A DNA stretch of 64,000 nt from CBDAQR01 sp965199055 (GTDB taxonomy: Bacteria; Pseudomonadota; Gammaproteobacteria; Pseudomonadales; Halieaceae). Every line of letters starts with the position of its first letter. Position 1 is the first letter of the stretch. The stretch is from the NCBI GenBank assembly GCA_965199055.1, contig CBDAQR010000004.1:1116001-1180000 (forward strand). Reading direction: 5' to 3'. Position numbers and translations under genes: made by a program. The notes under the pieces are model-generated. The model was not told the DNA's origin. It worked only from the letters and a program-made list of their open reading frames with translations, and searched no databases. This document shows, piece after piece, positions 50,752-59,472 of the stretch.

Positions 50752-52113
50752 CTACTCCTTATCGACAGAAAGTGTCAGCCCGGCTACAGCAGTTACCCGC
50801 ACCGGGTCGCCTTTAGAAAGCGGTGAGGAGGCGCTCGCCTCCCAAATTTCTCCCCCCACCTGGACCTGGCCGGACTCGGCGAAGCCTTCGAGGGCAATAC
50901 CCTGTTGTCCAATCAATAACTGCACACCCGTAGCTACCGCTTTGTCGCGCATGCGCAGCGCGATGGTGATGGTGGCCAGGATAAATGCCACGCTAAGCAG
51001 GCCAATGGCCAGGAGGACGGGCCAGCCGACCCGAAAAGCGTCGATGTCGGTATCAAAAAGAATGATGCCTCCCATCATGAATGCGACGAGACCTCCCGCG
51101 CCCAGAATGCCGAAGCTGGGCGAAACGGCTTCGGCAATCATAAGCCATATACCTACCAGCAGTAATGCCAGGCCCGCGTAATTCACTGGCAGTAGCTGCA
51201 GTGCATAACCCGCCAGTAATAGACAGATCACACCCACGGTTCCGGGTACCAACGCGCCGGGGTTGTAGAACTCCAGAATAATGCCGTAGAAGCCAATCAT
51301 GCCAAGGATCAGTACCAGGCTTGGATTGGTGATAGTCGCCAGAAGCTCTGTGCGCCAGTCAGGCTGCGCGTTGAATACCTCTGCGTTTTCGAGCTCTAGT
51401 ACCAGATCCTGTTCTTGAACCAACAGTGTCTTCCCGTCCAATTGCTCGAGTAGGTTTGGGAGATCCGCGGCGACGTAATCAATCACGTTCTCTGCCAGCG
51501 CTTCCTCGGCAGAGAGACTCGCGGCATCCCGAACCGCCTGTTCTGCCCATTCACTATTGCGCTCGCGGAGACTCGCCAGCCCACGAATATAGGCCGCAGC
51601 ATCATTGATCATCTTGCGCTCCATGGCGCTTTCACCCGATGGTGTCTGCGAATCTGCCTTATCCGGAGCATCTTGCTCCGGGGCAGCGTCCGGCCCTTGT
51701 GGCGCCGACGGCGCGCCGATCGAAACCGGCGTCGCCGCGCCAAGATTGGTGGCCGGAGCCATGGCAGCGATGTGGCTGGCATAGAGAATATAGGTGCCCG
51801 CACTGGCGGCACGTGCCCCCCTGGGTGTCACGTAAGTCGCGATGGGTACACGTGACGCCAGGATAGCCTCTATGATGTCGCGCATCGCGCCATCAAGCCC
51901 GCCAGGGGTATTCATTTCAATAACAATCAGACTGGCGGCGTTGGTGCTGGCTTTTTCTATTCCCCGCACCAGGTAATCGCTCGTGGCTGGTCCGACAGGC
52001 CCGTCGAGCCCCAGCACCCATACCGCCCCAACGGCGGGTAGGGGCCGGTCTTCGCCGCCGGCGAATGCAGCGTAGCAGCTGAGAAAAAATAGTAGTAGCA
52101 GGCGTGGAATCAT
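50752..52113 (-). CDS. NfeD1b-type membrane serine protease (slipin partner)
   Basis: 453 residues from the ATG at 52113, which gives a clean signal peptide (MIPRLLLLFFLSCYAAFAGG) and is preceded on its strand by GAGGAGG; a longer frame upstream has no signal and is rejected. A ClpP-like domain follows (residues 25-230: EMNTPGGLDGAMRDII with the oxyanion glycines, catalytic Ser in ARAASAGTYI). Four to five membrane helices follow (NPSLVLILGMIGFYGIILEF and onward), then a C-terminal OB-fold NfeD domain. The family member PH1510 cleaves hydrophobic segments of its stomatin partner. TATAGT at 52129-52124 could be its -10 element. Confidence 0.9.
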   Translation of the reverse strand: MIPRLLLLFFLSCYAAFAGGEDRPLPAVGAVWVLGLDGPVGPATSDYLVRGIEKASTNAASLIVIEMNTPGGLDGAMRDIIEAILASRVPIATYVTPRGARAASAGTYILYASHIAAMAPATNLGAATPVSIGAPSAPQGPDAAPEQDAPDKADSQTPSGESAMERKMINDAAAYIRGLASLRERNSEWAEQAVRDAASLSAEEALAENVIDYVAADLPNLLEQLDGKTLLVQEQDLVLELENAEVFNAQPDWRTELLATITNPSLVLILGMIGFYGIILEFYNPGALVPGTVGVICLLLAGYALQLLPVNYAGLALLLVGIWLMIAEAVSPSFGILGAGGLVAFMMGGIILFDTDIDAFRVGWPVLLAIGLLSVAFILATITIALRMRDKAVATGVQLLIGQQGIALEGFAESGQVQVGGEIWEASASSPLSKGDPVRVTAVAGLTLSVDKE

Positions 52114-52201
52114 CACCGTCCTCCTCAGTAAACTATAGCAGGCAGGCCACGGGGCTTGGCCAATATTCGTGATACGGATCAAATCTGTAAGGGATGTAAC
52201 G

Positions 52202-52774
52202 ATGATTAGAGCAGCCATGCTCTGCCTGGTGCTGACGGTGTTGCCGGTATCGGCAGGCGAGTATCTTATTGATACCAGTGGTGCGCACGCGTCAGTTAAT
52301 TTTAAATTTGACCACCTGGGTATCGGCCGCATCACTGGTAGTTTCCGGAAATTCAGCGGCAGTTTTTTCTACGACCCACAAGACCCGGGTAGTGCCTGGG
52401 TAAAGGTGACTATCGATACTGCCAGTCTCGATAGTAATCAGCCTACGCGCGACCTGAACATCCGTTCTGCCCTGTTTCTGGACGTGGAGCAGTATCCCTC
52501 GGCCAGTTTTAGCAGTTCCTCGGTCGTTTTTGCCGATGATGGTGTGATGCGGATATTTGGCGATCTAACTCTGCATGGCATCAGTCGCAAGATCGAGTTA
52601 GTCGGGCGCAAAACAGGTGAGGCGACCGATCAGTGGGGCAGGCGCCGGGTTGGCTTCGAAGCCGGCGTTACCTTGAAGACGCTCGACTTTGACATGCGCT
52701 TTCCACCCTCGAACAAGGTGGTTCTGGAGCTATATGTCGAAGGGGTTGAGAAGCCCGCCGCAAAGGCTAGCTAA
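52202..52774 (+). CDS. YceI-family periplasmic lipid-binding protein
   Basis: 190 residues from the ATG at 52202 (AAGGG 8 bases before). A signal peptide (MIRAAMLCLVLTVLPVSAG) is followed by the YceI lipocalin-like barrel: YLIDTSGAHASVNFKFDHLG at the start, then LTLHGISRKIEL and FDMRFPPSNKVVLELYVEG. The family binds polyisoprenoids such as ubiquinone precursors. It is divergent from the NfeD gene with 88 bases between, and its 3' end overlaps the convergent Memo/AMMECR1 gene by 8 bases. The isoprenoid-binding habit of the family fits loosely with the terpenoid theme, but this is not evidence of a link. Confidence 0.92.
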   Translation: MIRAAMLCLVLTVLPVSAGEYLIDTSGAHASVNFKFDHLGIGRITGSFRKFSGSFFYDPQDPGSAWVKVTIDTASLDSNQPTRDLNIRSALFLDVEQYPSASFSSSSVVFADDGVMRIFGDLTLHGISRKIELVGRKTGEATDQWGRRRVGFEAGVTLKTLDFDMRFPPSNKVVLELYVEGVEKPAAKAS

Positions 52775-54146
52775 ACTCTTCCGTGGTGTAGATAGCCACC
52801 TGCATAGCCTCGGACCAGCCCTCCCGGGGCAGCCCGGCTTTTGCGCGTAGCTCACTCACGAAGGTATCGGGATCGGGAATTTTTTCCCACACGCTGGGCA
52901 AATAGGTGGAGCGGTGCTGGCCCTCCTGCAGAATCACCCCGTCAACGCCTGGGCGCAATTGCTCAATCAGTTCTTCGCGTGAAGACACTAACAGATCTTG
53001 CGCCGGGCTGAGCACCGAGATATGGATATCGATTCCGGGATAGGTCTCGATGGTTAAGGGTTTGAAGCGGCGATCTTTGAAGGCGGCGGCCTTAGCATTG
53101 TGTACCACGTCCAGCAGCAGCGGCCGGCTTGCCGCCAGCGAACCAATGCATCCGCGCAGACGACCGGCCCAGTTGAGGGTTACGAAGCAACCGCGTTCTT
53201 CGCGCAGTGCTGGGTGGTATTGGTTCAATTGCAGCGTCATCTCGCCGCCACCCTCGAATTCGTGGAGAATCGCAGCGCGTGCCAGGCTCAATAGCTGCTG
53301 TCGCTGGGCCAGGTTATATACCTGTGCGGGCGGATCGGTATCTATCGAGGCGGTGCTGTCCGGCTCATTGACCACCCAGGCGCCGTAACCGACCACTCGA
53401 TCAGGCTTGCCCGCGGTGTCGCCCGAGTTCTTTACCTGGACGGTATCGATATCGAGCTTGCGCTGTTGTAGCAGTTGCAACAAACCATTGAGTGCCCTGC
53501 AGCCACAGGCCTGTTTGCCATTGATGATGGGCTGTCGCTGCTCAATCAGCCGGGTAGTCTGAAAGTCGACTTGCTGTGCTTTCTGGTAGGGCAGGTAATG
53601 GCTCAGATCAGAACTGATGACGATGAGTGTCTCTTTGCCCCCCCACAGTTCATCGATAAGTTTGGCCACGCTGTTCACGTCGGCCTGGCCCACCACCAGA
53701 GGAACCAAGGTAAATTGATTCAGGCAGCGCTGCAGAAAAGGTAGATGAACCTCCAGGCTGTGCTCCTGACTGTGCGCCTGATCCAGACGCTCGGCCAGTC
53801 CACCAGCTTCTATGCGCTCTAGCGTCGCGCGATCCAGTGGTACCTGACCCAGAGGTGTTACGTAAAAGTCTGCGCTGGACGTTGCAATGCCCGTAAAGGC
53901 GACTCGGTGCGACGGGCCGAGTAATATTACGCGGGAAATATTCTCCGCACCGTTTTTAACGCGAGCGTAGACCTCGGCGGCAATCGGGCCGGAGTAGATG
54001 TATCCCGCGTGAGGCGCCACCAGCGCCTTCGGACAGGGCAGGTCGGATTGTGCATCGGCAAGCAGGGCGTCTACTTCCTGTTGAAGTTGCGCTTGCTTAC
54101 CCGGATAAAACTGACCTGCGACAGCGGCCGCACGAACCTGACTCAT
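52767..54146 (-). CDS. AmmeMemoRadiSam system protein B-A fusion (Memo + AMMECR1)
   Basis: 459 residues. Residues 1-265 form the MEMO1/extradiol-dioxygenase-like domain with metal-ligand histidines (LVAPHAGYIYSG; QEHSLEVHLPFL; ISSDLSHYLP). Residues 280-459 form the AMMECR1 domain with its signature LRGCIGSLAA. In many bacteria these are two genes; here they are one. The third member, a radical SAM enzyme, is encoded divergently with only 26 bases between the start codons. The system's reaction is not established. Cotranscription is impossible, but coregulation from the shared gap is likely. Confidence 0.93.
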   Translation of the reverse strand: MSQVRAAAVAGQFYPGKQAQLQQEVDALLADAQSDLPCPKALVAPHAGYIYSGPIAAEVYARVKNGAENISRVILLGPSHRVAFTGIATSSADFYVTPLGQVPLDRATLERIEAGGLAERLDQAHSQEHSLEVHLPFLQRCLNQFTLVPLVVGQADVNSVAKLIDELWGGKETLIVISSDLSHYLPYQKAQQVDFQTTRLIEQRQPIINGKQACGCRALNGLLQLLQQRKLDIDTVQVKNSGDTAGKPDRVVGYGAWVVNEPDSTASIDTDPPAQVYNLAQRQQLLSLARAAILHEFEGGGEMTLQLNQYHPALREERGCFVTLNWAGRLRGCIGSLAASRPLLLDVVHNAKAAAFKDRRFKPLTIETYPGIDIHISVLSPAQDLLVSSREELIEQLRPGVDGVILQEGQHRSTYLPSVWEKIPDPDTFVSELRAKAGLPREGWSEAMQVAIYTTEEFS

Positions 54147-54172
54147 ACAAGCTATTGTATACTCAGTGAGGT

Positions 54173-55249
54173 ATGAATGCCTCCGTGGTGCCCACTCGGT
54201 ACTGGCACAGCCTGGGTGACGGCCAAATACAGTGCGATCTTTGTCCGCGCGCCTGTAAATTGCGGGACGGTCAGCAGGGCCTGTGCTACGTAAGGGCCTG
54301 TGAAAACCAGCAAATCGTGCTCACCACCTACGGTCGCTCCAGTGGGTTCGCGATTGATCCTATCGAAAAGAAACCCCTCAAGCATTTCCTACCCGGCACG
54401 CCGATACTCTCTTTTGGTACCGCGGGCTGTAATCTGGCCTGCAAGTTCTGCCAAAACTGGGACATGAGCAAGTCCAGAGAAATGGATACCCTGGCGGCCG
54501 CTGCCTCTCCCGTTCAGTTGGCCCATGCGGCGAAACGGACCGGCTGTCGCTCTATTGCCTACACCTACAACGACCCGGTGATATTTCATGAGTACGCCAT
54601 CGATATCGCGCAGGCCTGTCGAGAGCATGACATCCGATCGGTAGCGGTGACGGCAGGGTATATTTGCCCTGAGCCGCGGGAGGAGTTTTTTTCCGCGATG
54701 GACGCCACTAACATCGACCTCAAAGCCTTTACCGAGGATTTCTACTACAAGCTATGTGGCGCGCACCTGCAACAAGTGCTTGAAACCATCGAGTATGTTT
54801 ACCACGAGACGGAAACGTGGATGGAACTCACCACACTGTTGATACCTGGCAAGAATGATTCGCGGGCGGAATTGGAAGCGATGTGCCAGTGGATCGTTGA
54901 ACGCCTGGGCCCGGATGTGCCTATCCATTTCACGGCATTTCGCCCTGAATGGAAGATGCTGGATGTGCCACGTACGCCACAGGACACCCTAACGCAGGCT
55001 CGCTCTATCGCCATGGAGGCCGGAATTCGTTATGCCTATACCGGCAATGTTCATGACCCGCAGGGTAATTCGACCTGGTGCCATCACTGCGGTGAGATGT
55101 TGATCGAACGTGACTGGCACCAACTGGGGCAGTGGAATCTCGATGAGGCGGGTGCCTGCAGCAATTGTGGTACTGCACTCGCAGGTGTCTTCGAGACTGA
55201 GCCTGGTGAGTGGGGTGGAAAGCAGCGGCGGGTCCGAATTCTCAGTTAA
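54173..55249 (+). CDS. AmmeMemoRadiSam system radical SAM enzyme
   Basis: 358 residues. The [4Fe-4S]/SAM motif is CNLACKFC with Cys86, Cys90 and Cys93 (CX3CX2C). An N-terminal Cys cluster CDLCPRAC...C (21, 24, 28, 38) resembles activating-enzyme insert domains. A C-terminal zinc ribbon (CHHCGEM...CSNCGTA) may bind metal. It belongs to the PflA-like radical SAM proteins of the AmmeMemoRadiSam set. The start ATG has GTGAGG upstream and TATACT at 54158-54163. It is paired by position with the Memo-AMMECR1 fusion. Substrate unknown. Confidence 0.93.
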   Translation: MNASVVPTRYWHSLGDGQIQCDLCPRACKLRDGQQGLCYVRACENQQIVLTTYGRSSGFAIDPIEKKPLKHFLPGTPILSFGTAGCNLACKFCQNWDMSKSREMDTLAAAASPVQLAHAAKRTGCRSIAYTYNDPVIFHEYAIDIAQACREHDIRSVAVTAGYICPEPREEFFSAMDATNIDLKAFTEDFYYKLCGAHLQQVLETIEYVYHETETWMELTTLLIPGKNDSRAELEAMCQWIVERLGPDVPIHFTAFRPEWKMLDVPRTPQDTLTQARSIAMEAGIRYAYTGNVHDPQGNSTWCHHCGEMLIERDWHQLGQWNLDEAGACSNCGTALAGVFETEPGEWGGKQRRVRILS

Positions 55250-55251
55250 GC

Positions 55252-55716
55252 TCAGTTCAGGCATCCGTACTTCGACTTGAGTTGTCGGTGATGGCGGCGG
55301 AAGACCAGTGCGTAGATCGGTCTCAGCAAAATATCGAGGCCAGGAATCCGACTTTGGTATTCAATGCTATCGGTGACCTGGCATCCGCCCGCTGCCTTGC
55401 TGATGTGGCGAGTATGGCGCCAAAACCGGTTAAACGATGTGCTTGAATCTTCTTCGAAGCCTTGCTCCGGTATGATTTTGTGCATACGCATGTGGTGGCG
55501 ATCGATGGGTATTAGCCCCAGCAAGAGTACCCAGCTGGAAAACAGGGGTTGTTGCACAGGCCATTAGGCTATTTGCCGATCCGCCCATTCGTCCGGCATG
55601 GTCATGGTAGCCAGTGGTTTCAGTTCTGCGTTGACGTTGCGCATGGTGAGTTCAGACAACACACGCTCTGGCGGGACTGCCAGTTGGCTGGATTGCGTAA
55701 TATGCTGACCGCTCAT
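55252..55716 (-). pseudogene. SRPBCC-family ligand-binding protein with internal stop codon
   Basis: One reading frame runs from the ATG at 55716, which overlaps the stop of the upstream SprT gene (ATGA), to the TGA at 55254-55252. It is interrupted by a TAA at 55566-55564. On both sides the translation follows the SRPBCC pattern: AVPPERVLSELTMRNVNAEL, EWADRQIA before the stop; then WPVQQPLFSSWVLLLGLIPI, GFEEDSSTSFNRFWRHTRHI and YALVFRRHHRQLKSKYG after it. Without the stop the protein would be 154 residues. A single nonsense change explains it. I noticed no sign of recoding (no SECIS-like context, and it is TAA). Function when intact: hydrophobic-ligand binding, otherwise unknown. Confidence 0.75.
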
Positions 55717-56243
55717 GCTTCCTGAGGCTTCCCGATGTAGCGCAAGTCGGTGTTGCAGTAGCGGCATCGATAGCGCGCCTGACCCCGGATCACGCGGTTG
55801 TGACGCAGGGTACTCACCTGGTGTTCGCGGCAACTGCATTGATAGCGGAAACGGCGCTGCCTGCGTACCGGAATGCCCTCTAGATTGTAATCACCTGTCA
55901 CACGAGGTTCTGCGTCGAAATTGCGCATAACATCCTGCCACTCAGCGCCGTGCGGGCGCGTACGCGCGCTGCCATAGAGCATGTGAACGACATAATGCGC
56001 GACCTCGTGCGGCACGGTATTGGCCAGGCTTTCATCAAAGTACTTGGCGAAGATCCAGGGATTGAAACGAATGTCGTAGTGTCCCGGGCGCGCCCGAAAC
56101 ATGCCAGCCGATTGACCGGACAGATCAAACTGAATATCGGGAGCAGGGAAGACCATGCCATAGAGGGTTTCAGCATGATCCAGGTAGGCGAGGCAAAGCT
56201 GAATAACCTCGTCCTGCTGCGCCTTGCCTATGGGTTCAATCAT
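55713..56243 (-). CDS. sprT: SprT-family zinc metalloprotease-like protein
   Basis: 176 residues from the ATG at 56243; an upstream extension to 56291 carries no homology. The zinc motif HEVAH is at 79-83 (TVPHEVAHYVVHML), with a third ligand probably in RPHGAEW. A C-terminal zinc ribbon follows (CSCREHQVST...YRCRYCNTDL). The length is near E. coli SprT (165). The family is related to eukaryotic SPRTN, which cleaves DNA-protein crosslinks; the bacterial role is unsettled. The stop overlaps the start of the SRPBCC pseudogene, so the two formed an operon. Confidence 0.9.
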   Translation of the reverse strand: MIEPIGKAQQDEVIQLCLAYLDHAETLYGMVFPAPDIQFDLSGQSAGMFRARPGHYDIRFNPWIFAKYFDESLANTVPHEVAHYVVHMLYGSARTRPHGAEWQDVMRNFDAEPRVTGDYNLEGIPVRRQRRFRYQCSCREHQVSTLRHNRVIRGQARYRCRYCNTDLRYIGKPQEA

Positions 56244-56311
56244 GGGCAGGATGATACACCAGCACGGGCTTCCAGGCCTGGACAATAACAATATAAACCT
56301 GGAGTAAATCG

Positions 56312-57748
56312 ATGCAGCGAAGAGATCTTTTGAAACTCGGTGGGGCGGGCTTGGTGCTCGGGGGTAGCAGTTTGTCCGGCGGCTGTAGCCGCGAACAGCC
56401 CTTCAAGTTCTGGCATGAAGGCAATTATCCGCCGGTAGCTGAGGAGGTGACGGTCACTGATCTCAAGGTGGAGGGCGCCATACCACCCGAGCTCAATGGA
56501 CTGTATGTGCGTAACGGACCCAACGAGCATACCGGTCCCAGCGATCACTTTTTCGGCGGTGACGGCATGTTACACGGTGTGCGCTTGGAATCGGGCAAGG
56601 CGCTGTGGTATCGCAATCGCTACGTCGATACGCCGATTTATCGAGAAGAGTCGGGCGGCTTTGGAGCGCCGAAGCTCACAGATACCACCAGCGCTGTATC
56701 GCTAATCCATCACGGTGGCCGTTTGCTGTCGCTCGGTGAGTTTGGTTATCCCTACGAAATTGATCCAACGGATCTCAGTACCCGAGGTGTGTTTACCTAC
56801 GACGGGAAATTGCAGACCAATATGACGGCGCACCCCAAAATCGATCCCGTGACGGGGGAGCTGTTATTTTTTGGTTATAACGTGGTTGAGCCCTATCTGG
56901 TCTATATGCGCGCCGATGCATCGGGCACCTTGGTGCAGCAGGAGCCGATCAGTACCCGAGCGCCGGTGATGATGCATGACTTTGCGGCGACAGAGCACTA
57001 CGTCATCTTTATGGAGTTGCCGATTGTTTTCTCCTGGTGGCTGGCGATCTCGGGTGACGGGCTACCGTTTCGCTGGGACGATGATGCCGTGTGCCGTTTT
57101 GGGGTTATGCCCAGGGACGGGAAAGATGCGGATGTGCAGTGGTTCGAGACGGATCCCTGCTTTATTTTTCACACAATGAATGCCTACGAAGAAGGCAACA
57201 AGCTTGTGTTGGATGCCGCTCGCTACGAACAGCTTTGGGTCAAAGACTCTCACGATTTTAATCACCCCGCGTATCTCACCCGCTTCGAGTTTGATCTCGT
57301 GACCGGTAAGGCAAGTCAGGCTCGGCTCGACGAGCAGAGCATGGAGTTTCCACAAATGCATCGCGGACTGTGGGCTCGTCCCTACCGCTATGGCTATGCG
57401 TTGACGTCGGAAGAGAGCCTGGGCGAAATGTCTTACGATGGCGCCACCGGCTTCATGAAGTACGATCTGACAACGGGTGCGCGCCAGCGCCATGTACTGG
57501 AAAAGCGTTACGCACCTAACGAGGCCTTTTTCGTTCCCCACTCTGGCTCGGGGACCGCAGGCCTTGTCGGTAATGAAGAGGATGGTTATTTGCTGAGTTT
57601 CATCTATGACCGGGAAACGCATACCAGTGCGCTGTGGATTTTGGATGCAACACAGGTGTCCGCGCCGCCGGTGGCCAAGATCGAGCTGCCGGTGCGTGTG
57701 CCACAAGGATTTCATGGAGTTTGGGTAGACTCTGACCAGTTGAGTTAG
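56312..57748 (+). CDS. Carotenoid oxygenase (RPE65/CCD family), Tat-exported lipoprotein
   Basis: 478 residues. The N-terminus has twin arginines (QRRDLLKLGGAGLVLGGSS) and a lipobox ending at Cys25 (LSGGC), so the protein is probably exported folded by Tat and lipid-anchored. The seven-bladed propeller follows, with the four iron-ligand histidines at His174 (TAHPKID), His222 (MMHDFA), His287 (FIFHTMN) and His468 (GFHGVW). Such enzymes cleave carotenoid or stilbenoid double bonds with O2. No carotenoid synthesis gene is in the window. The cleavage substrate is unknown. A start with GGAGTAAATC upstream supports 56312. Confidence 0.9.
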   Translation: MQRRDLLKLGGAGLVLGGSSLSGGCSREQPFKFWHEGNYPPVAEEVTVTDLKVEGAIPPELNGLYVRNGPNEHTGPSDHFFGGDGMLHGVRLESGKALWYRNRYVDTPIYREESGGFGAPKLTDTTSAVSLIHHGGRLLSLGEFGYPYEIDPTDLSTRGVFTYDGKLQTNMTAHPKIDPVTGELLFFGYNVVEPYLVYMRADASGTLVQQEPISTRAPVMMHDFAATEHYVIFMELPIVFSWWLAISGDGLPFRWDDDAVCRFGVMPRDGKDADVQWFETDPCFIFHTMNAYEEGNKLVLDAARYEQLWVKDSHDFNHPAYLTRFEFDLVTGKASQARLDEQSMEFPQMHRGLWARPYRYGYALTSEESLGEMSYDGATGFMKYDLTTGARQRHVLEKRYAPNEAFFVPHSGSGTAGLVGNEEDGYLLSFIYDRETHTSALWILDATQVSAPPVAKIELPVRVPQGFHGVWVDSDQLS

Positions 57749-57765
57749 GACAAGGACATAATCCT

Positions 57766-59433
57766 ATGAAGAGTGATCTGCATATTGCGCGCGAAGCGAC
57801 CCCGAAGCCACTCGCTGAGGTGGCGGGAGAGTTGGGAGTCCCCGAATCGGCATTAATCAGCTACGGCCGTACCAAGGCCAAACTCGATGCTGAGTATTGT
57901 CAGACGCTCTCTGGCAGCGGTCATGGCAAGCTTATTCTGGTCACGGCAATATCGCCCACGCCACTGGGCGAGGGTAAAACTGCTACCGCGGTCGGCTTGG
58001 CAGACGGTTTGCGTCGCATCGGCAAAAACACGGCCGTTTGCCTGCGCGAGCCCAGCCTGGGTCCGGTGTTTGGAATGAAGGGTGGCGCTGCAGGTGGTGG
58101 GTACGCGCAGGTGATTCCCATGGAAGAAATTAACCTTCACTTTACCGGGGACTTGCACGCGATAGGCACGGCTCACAATCTCTTATCGGCGATGCTGGAT
58201 AACCATCTGCACTGGGGCAACGCACTCGACTTCGATGTGCGCCGCAGCACCTGGGGTCGGGTACTCGATATGAATGATCGCGCGCTCAGGCACCTGGTGG
58301 CCGGGCTGGGCGGCCCTGCCAATAGCGTGCCGCGACAAACGGGTTTTAACATCACCGTGGCCTCTGAAGTGATGGCCATCTTTTGCCTTGCACGCAACTT
58401 GGAAGACCTGCAGCAGCGTCTGGGCGATATTGTGGTTGGTTACAACCGGGCAGGGGAGCAGATTCGGGCGCGGCAGTTACAGGCCGATGGCGCGATGACC
58501 GCTCTGTTGCGGGACGCTATACAGCCTAACCTGGTGCAGACCCTGGAAGGTACGCCGGCCATTGTGCACGGAGGCCCCTTCGCCAATATCGCTCACGGCT
58601 GTAATTCGGTAATAGCCACCCGAACCGCACTCAAACTTGCTGATTACGTGGTGACAGAAGCAGGCTTTGGCTCTGATCTTGGCGCCGAGAAGTTTTTTGA
58701 TATCAAGTGTCGACAGGCCGAGCTAGAGCCGTCGGCGGCGGTGGTGGTTGCCACGGTGCGCGCGCTGAAACTCAATGGCGGCGCGGCTCAGGATGATCTC
58801 GAGCAGGAAGATCTTGAGGCACTGGAGAAAGGCCTGGTCAATCTCGGTCGTTACCTGCGCAATATGAAGGCCTTTGGTGTGCCCGTGTCGGTTGCGATCA
58901 ATCGTTTTACCCCGGACACAGACGCCGAGCTGCAACGGTTGCGGGATTACTGCGAGTCAGAGGGCGTAGGCGTGGAGCTGAGTGAGTGCTGGGCTCGCGG
59001 AAGTGAAGGGACAGAGGCATTAGCACAAGCGGTCGTAGCCGCCGCCGAGCAAAACTGCCAACTGCAGTTTACCTATCCTGACGAAATGCCCTTATTGGAC
59101 AAGATATCCGCCGTAGCCAAGAATATTTACGGTGCCGCTGCCGTGGTGGCGGAGAAGAAGAGCCGGCGAGATTTGCAGGCGCTTGAGGCGGCCGGTTACG
59201 GTCACCTGCCGGTATGTATGGCTAAAACACCATACAGTTTTACGGCGGATCCGGCGATCAAGGGTGCGCCGGAAGGCTTTGAACTGCCGATTAGAGAGGT
59301 GCGTTTATCCGCGGGAGCCGGGTTCGTGGTGGTGATTTGTGGGGACATATTTACGATGCCCGGTTTGCCGCGCAGCCCTTCGGCGGAGCGCATCTCGGTC
59401 GATGCGGATGGGCAAATCGAAGGTCTGTTCTAA
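57766..59433 (+). CDS. fhs: Formate-tetrahydrofolate ligase
   Basis: 555 residues, the standard length. It has ATP-binding TPLGEGKTATAVGLADGL, family signatures VFGMKGGAAGGGYAQVIPME and TEAGFGSDLGAEKFFDIKCR, and C-terminal GDIFTMPGLPRSPSAERI. It makes 10-formyl-THF from formate and ATP, feeding purine synthesis and C1 units. It lies 17 bases after the carotenoid oxygenase gene and may be read from the same transcript. Many Gammaproteobacteria use PurU/PurN instead, so its presence hints at formate use from methylated marine compounds (inference). Confidence 0.97.
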   Translation: MKSDLHIAREATPKPLAEVAGELGVPESALISYGRTKAKLDAEYCQTLSGSGHGKLILVTAISPTPLGEGKTATAVGLADGLRRIGKNTAVCLREPSLGPVFGMKGGAAGGGYAQVIPMEEINLHFTGDLHAIGTAHNLLSAMLDNHLHWGNALDFDVRRSTWGRVLDMNDRALRHLVAGLGGPANSVPRQTGFNITVASEVMAIFCLARNLEDLQQRLGDIVVGYNRAGEQIRARQLQADGAMTALLRDAIQPNLVQTLEGTPAIVHGGPFANIAHGCNSVIATRTALKLADYVVTEAGFGSDLGAEKFFDIKCRQAELEPSAAVVVATVRALKLNGGAAQDDLEQEDLEALEKGLVNLGRYLRNMKAFGVPVSVAINRFTPDTDAELQRLRDYCESEGVGVELSECWARGSEGTEALAQAVVAAAEQNCQLQFTYPDEMPLLDKISAVAKNIYGAAAVVAEKKSRRDLQALEAAGYGHLPVCMAKTPYSFTADPAIKGAPEGFELPIREVRLSAGAGFVVVICGDIFTMPGLPRSPSAERISVDADGQIEGLF

Positions 59434-59472
59434 GCCGCACCGGCGAAAGCCACTGCATCGAGCACACCCGGT

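Noticed and set aside
55560..55570. Stop-codon readthrough or recoding in the SRPBCC gene
   Set aside because: The codon is TAA, the least read-through stop, and no recoding element is apparent.
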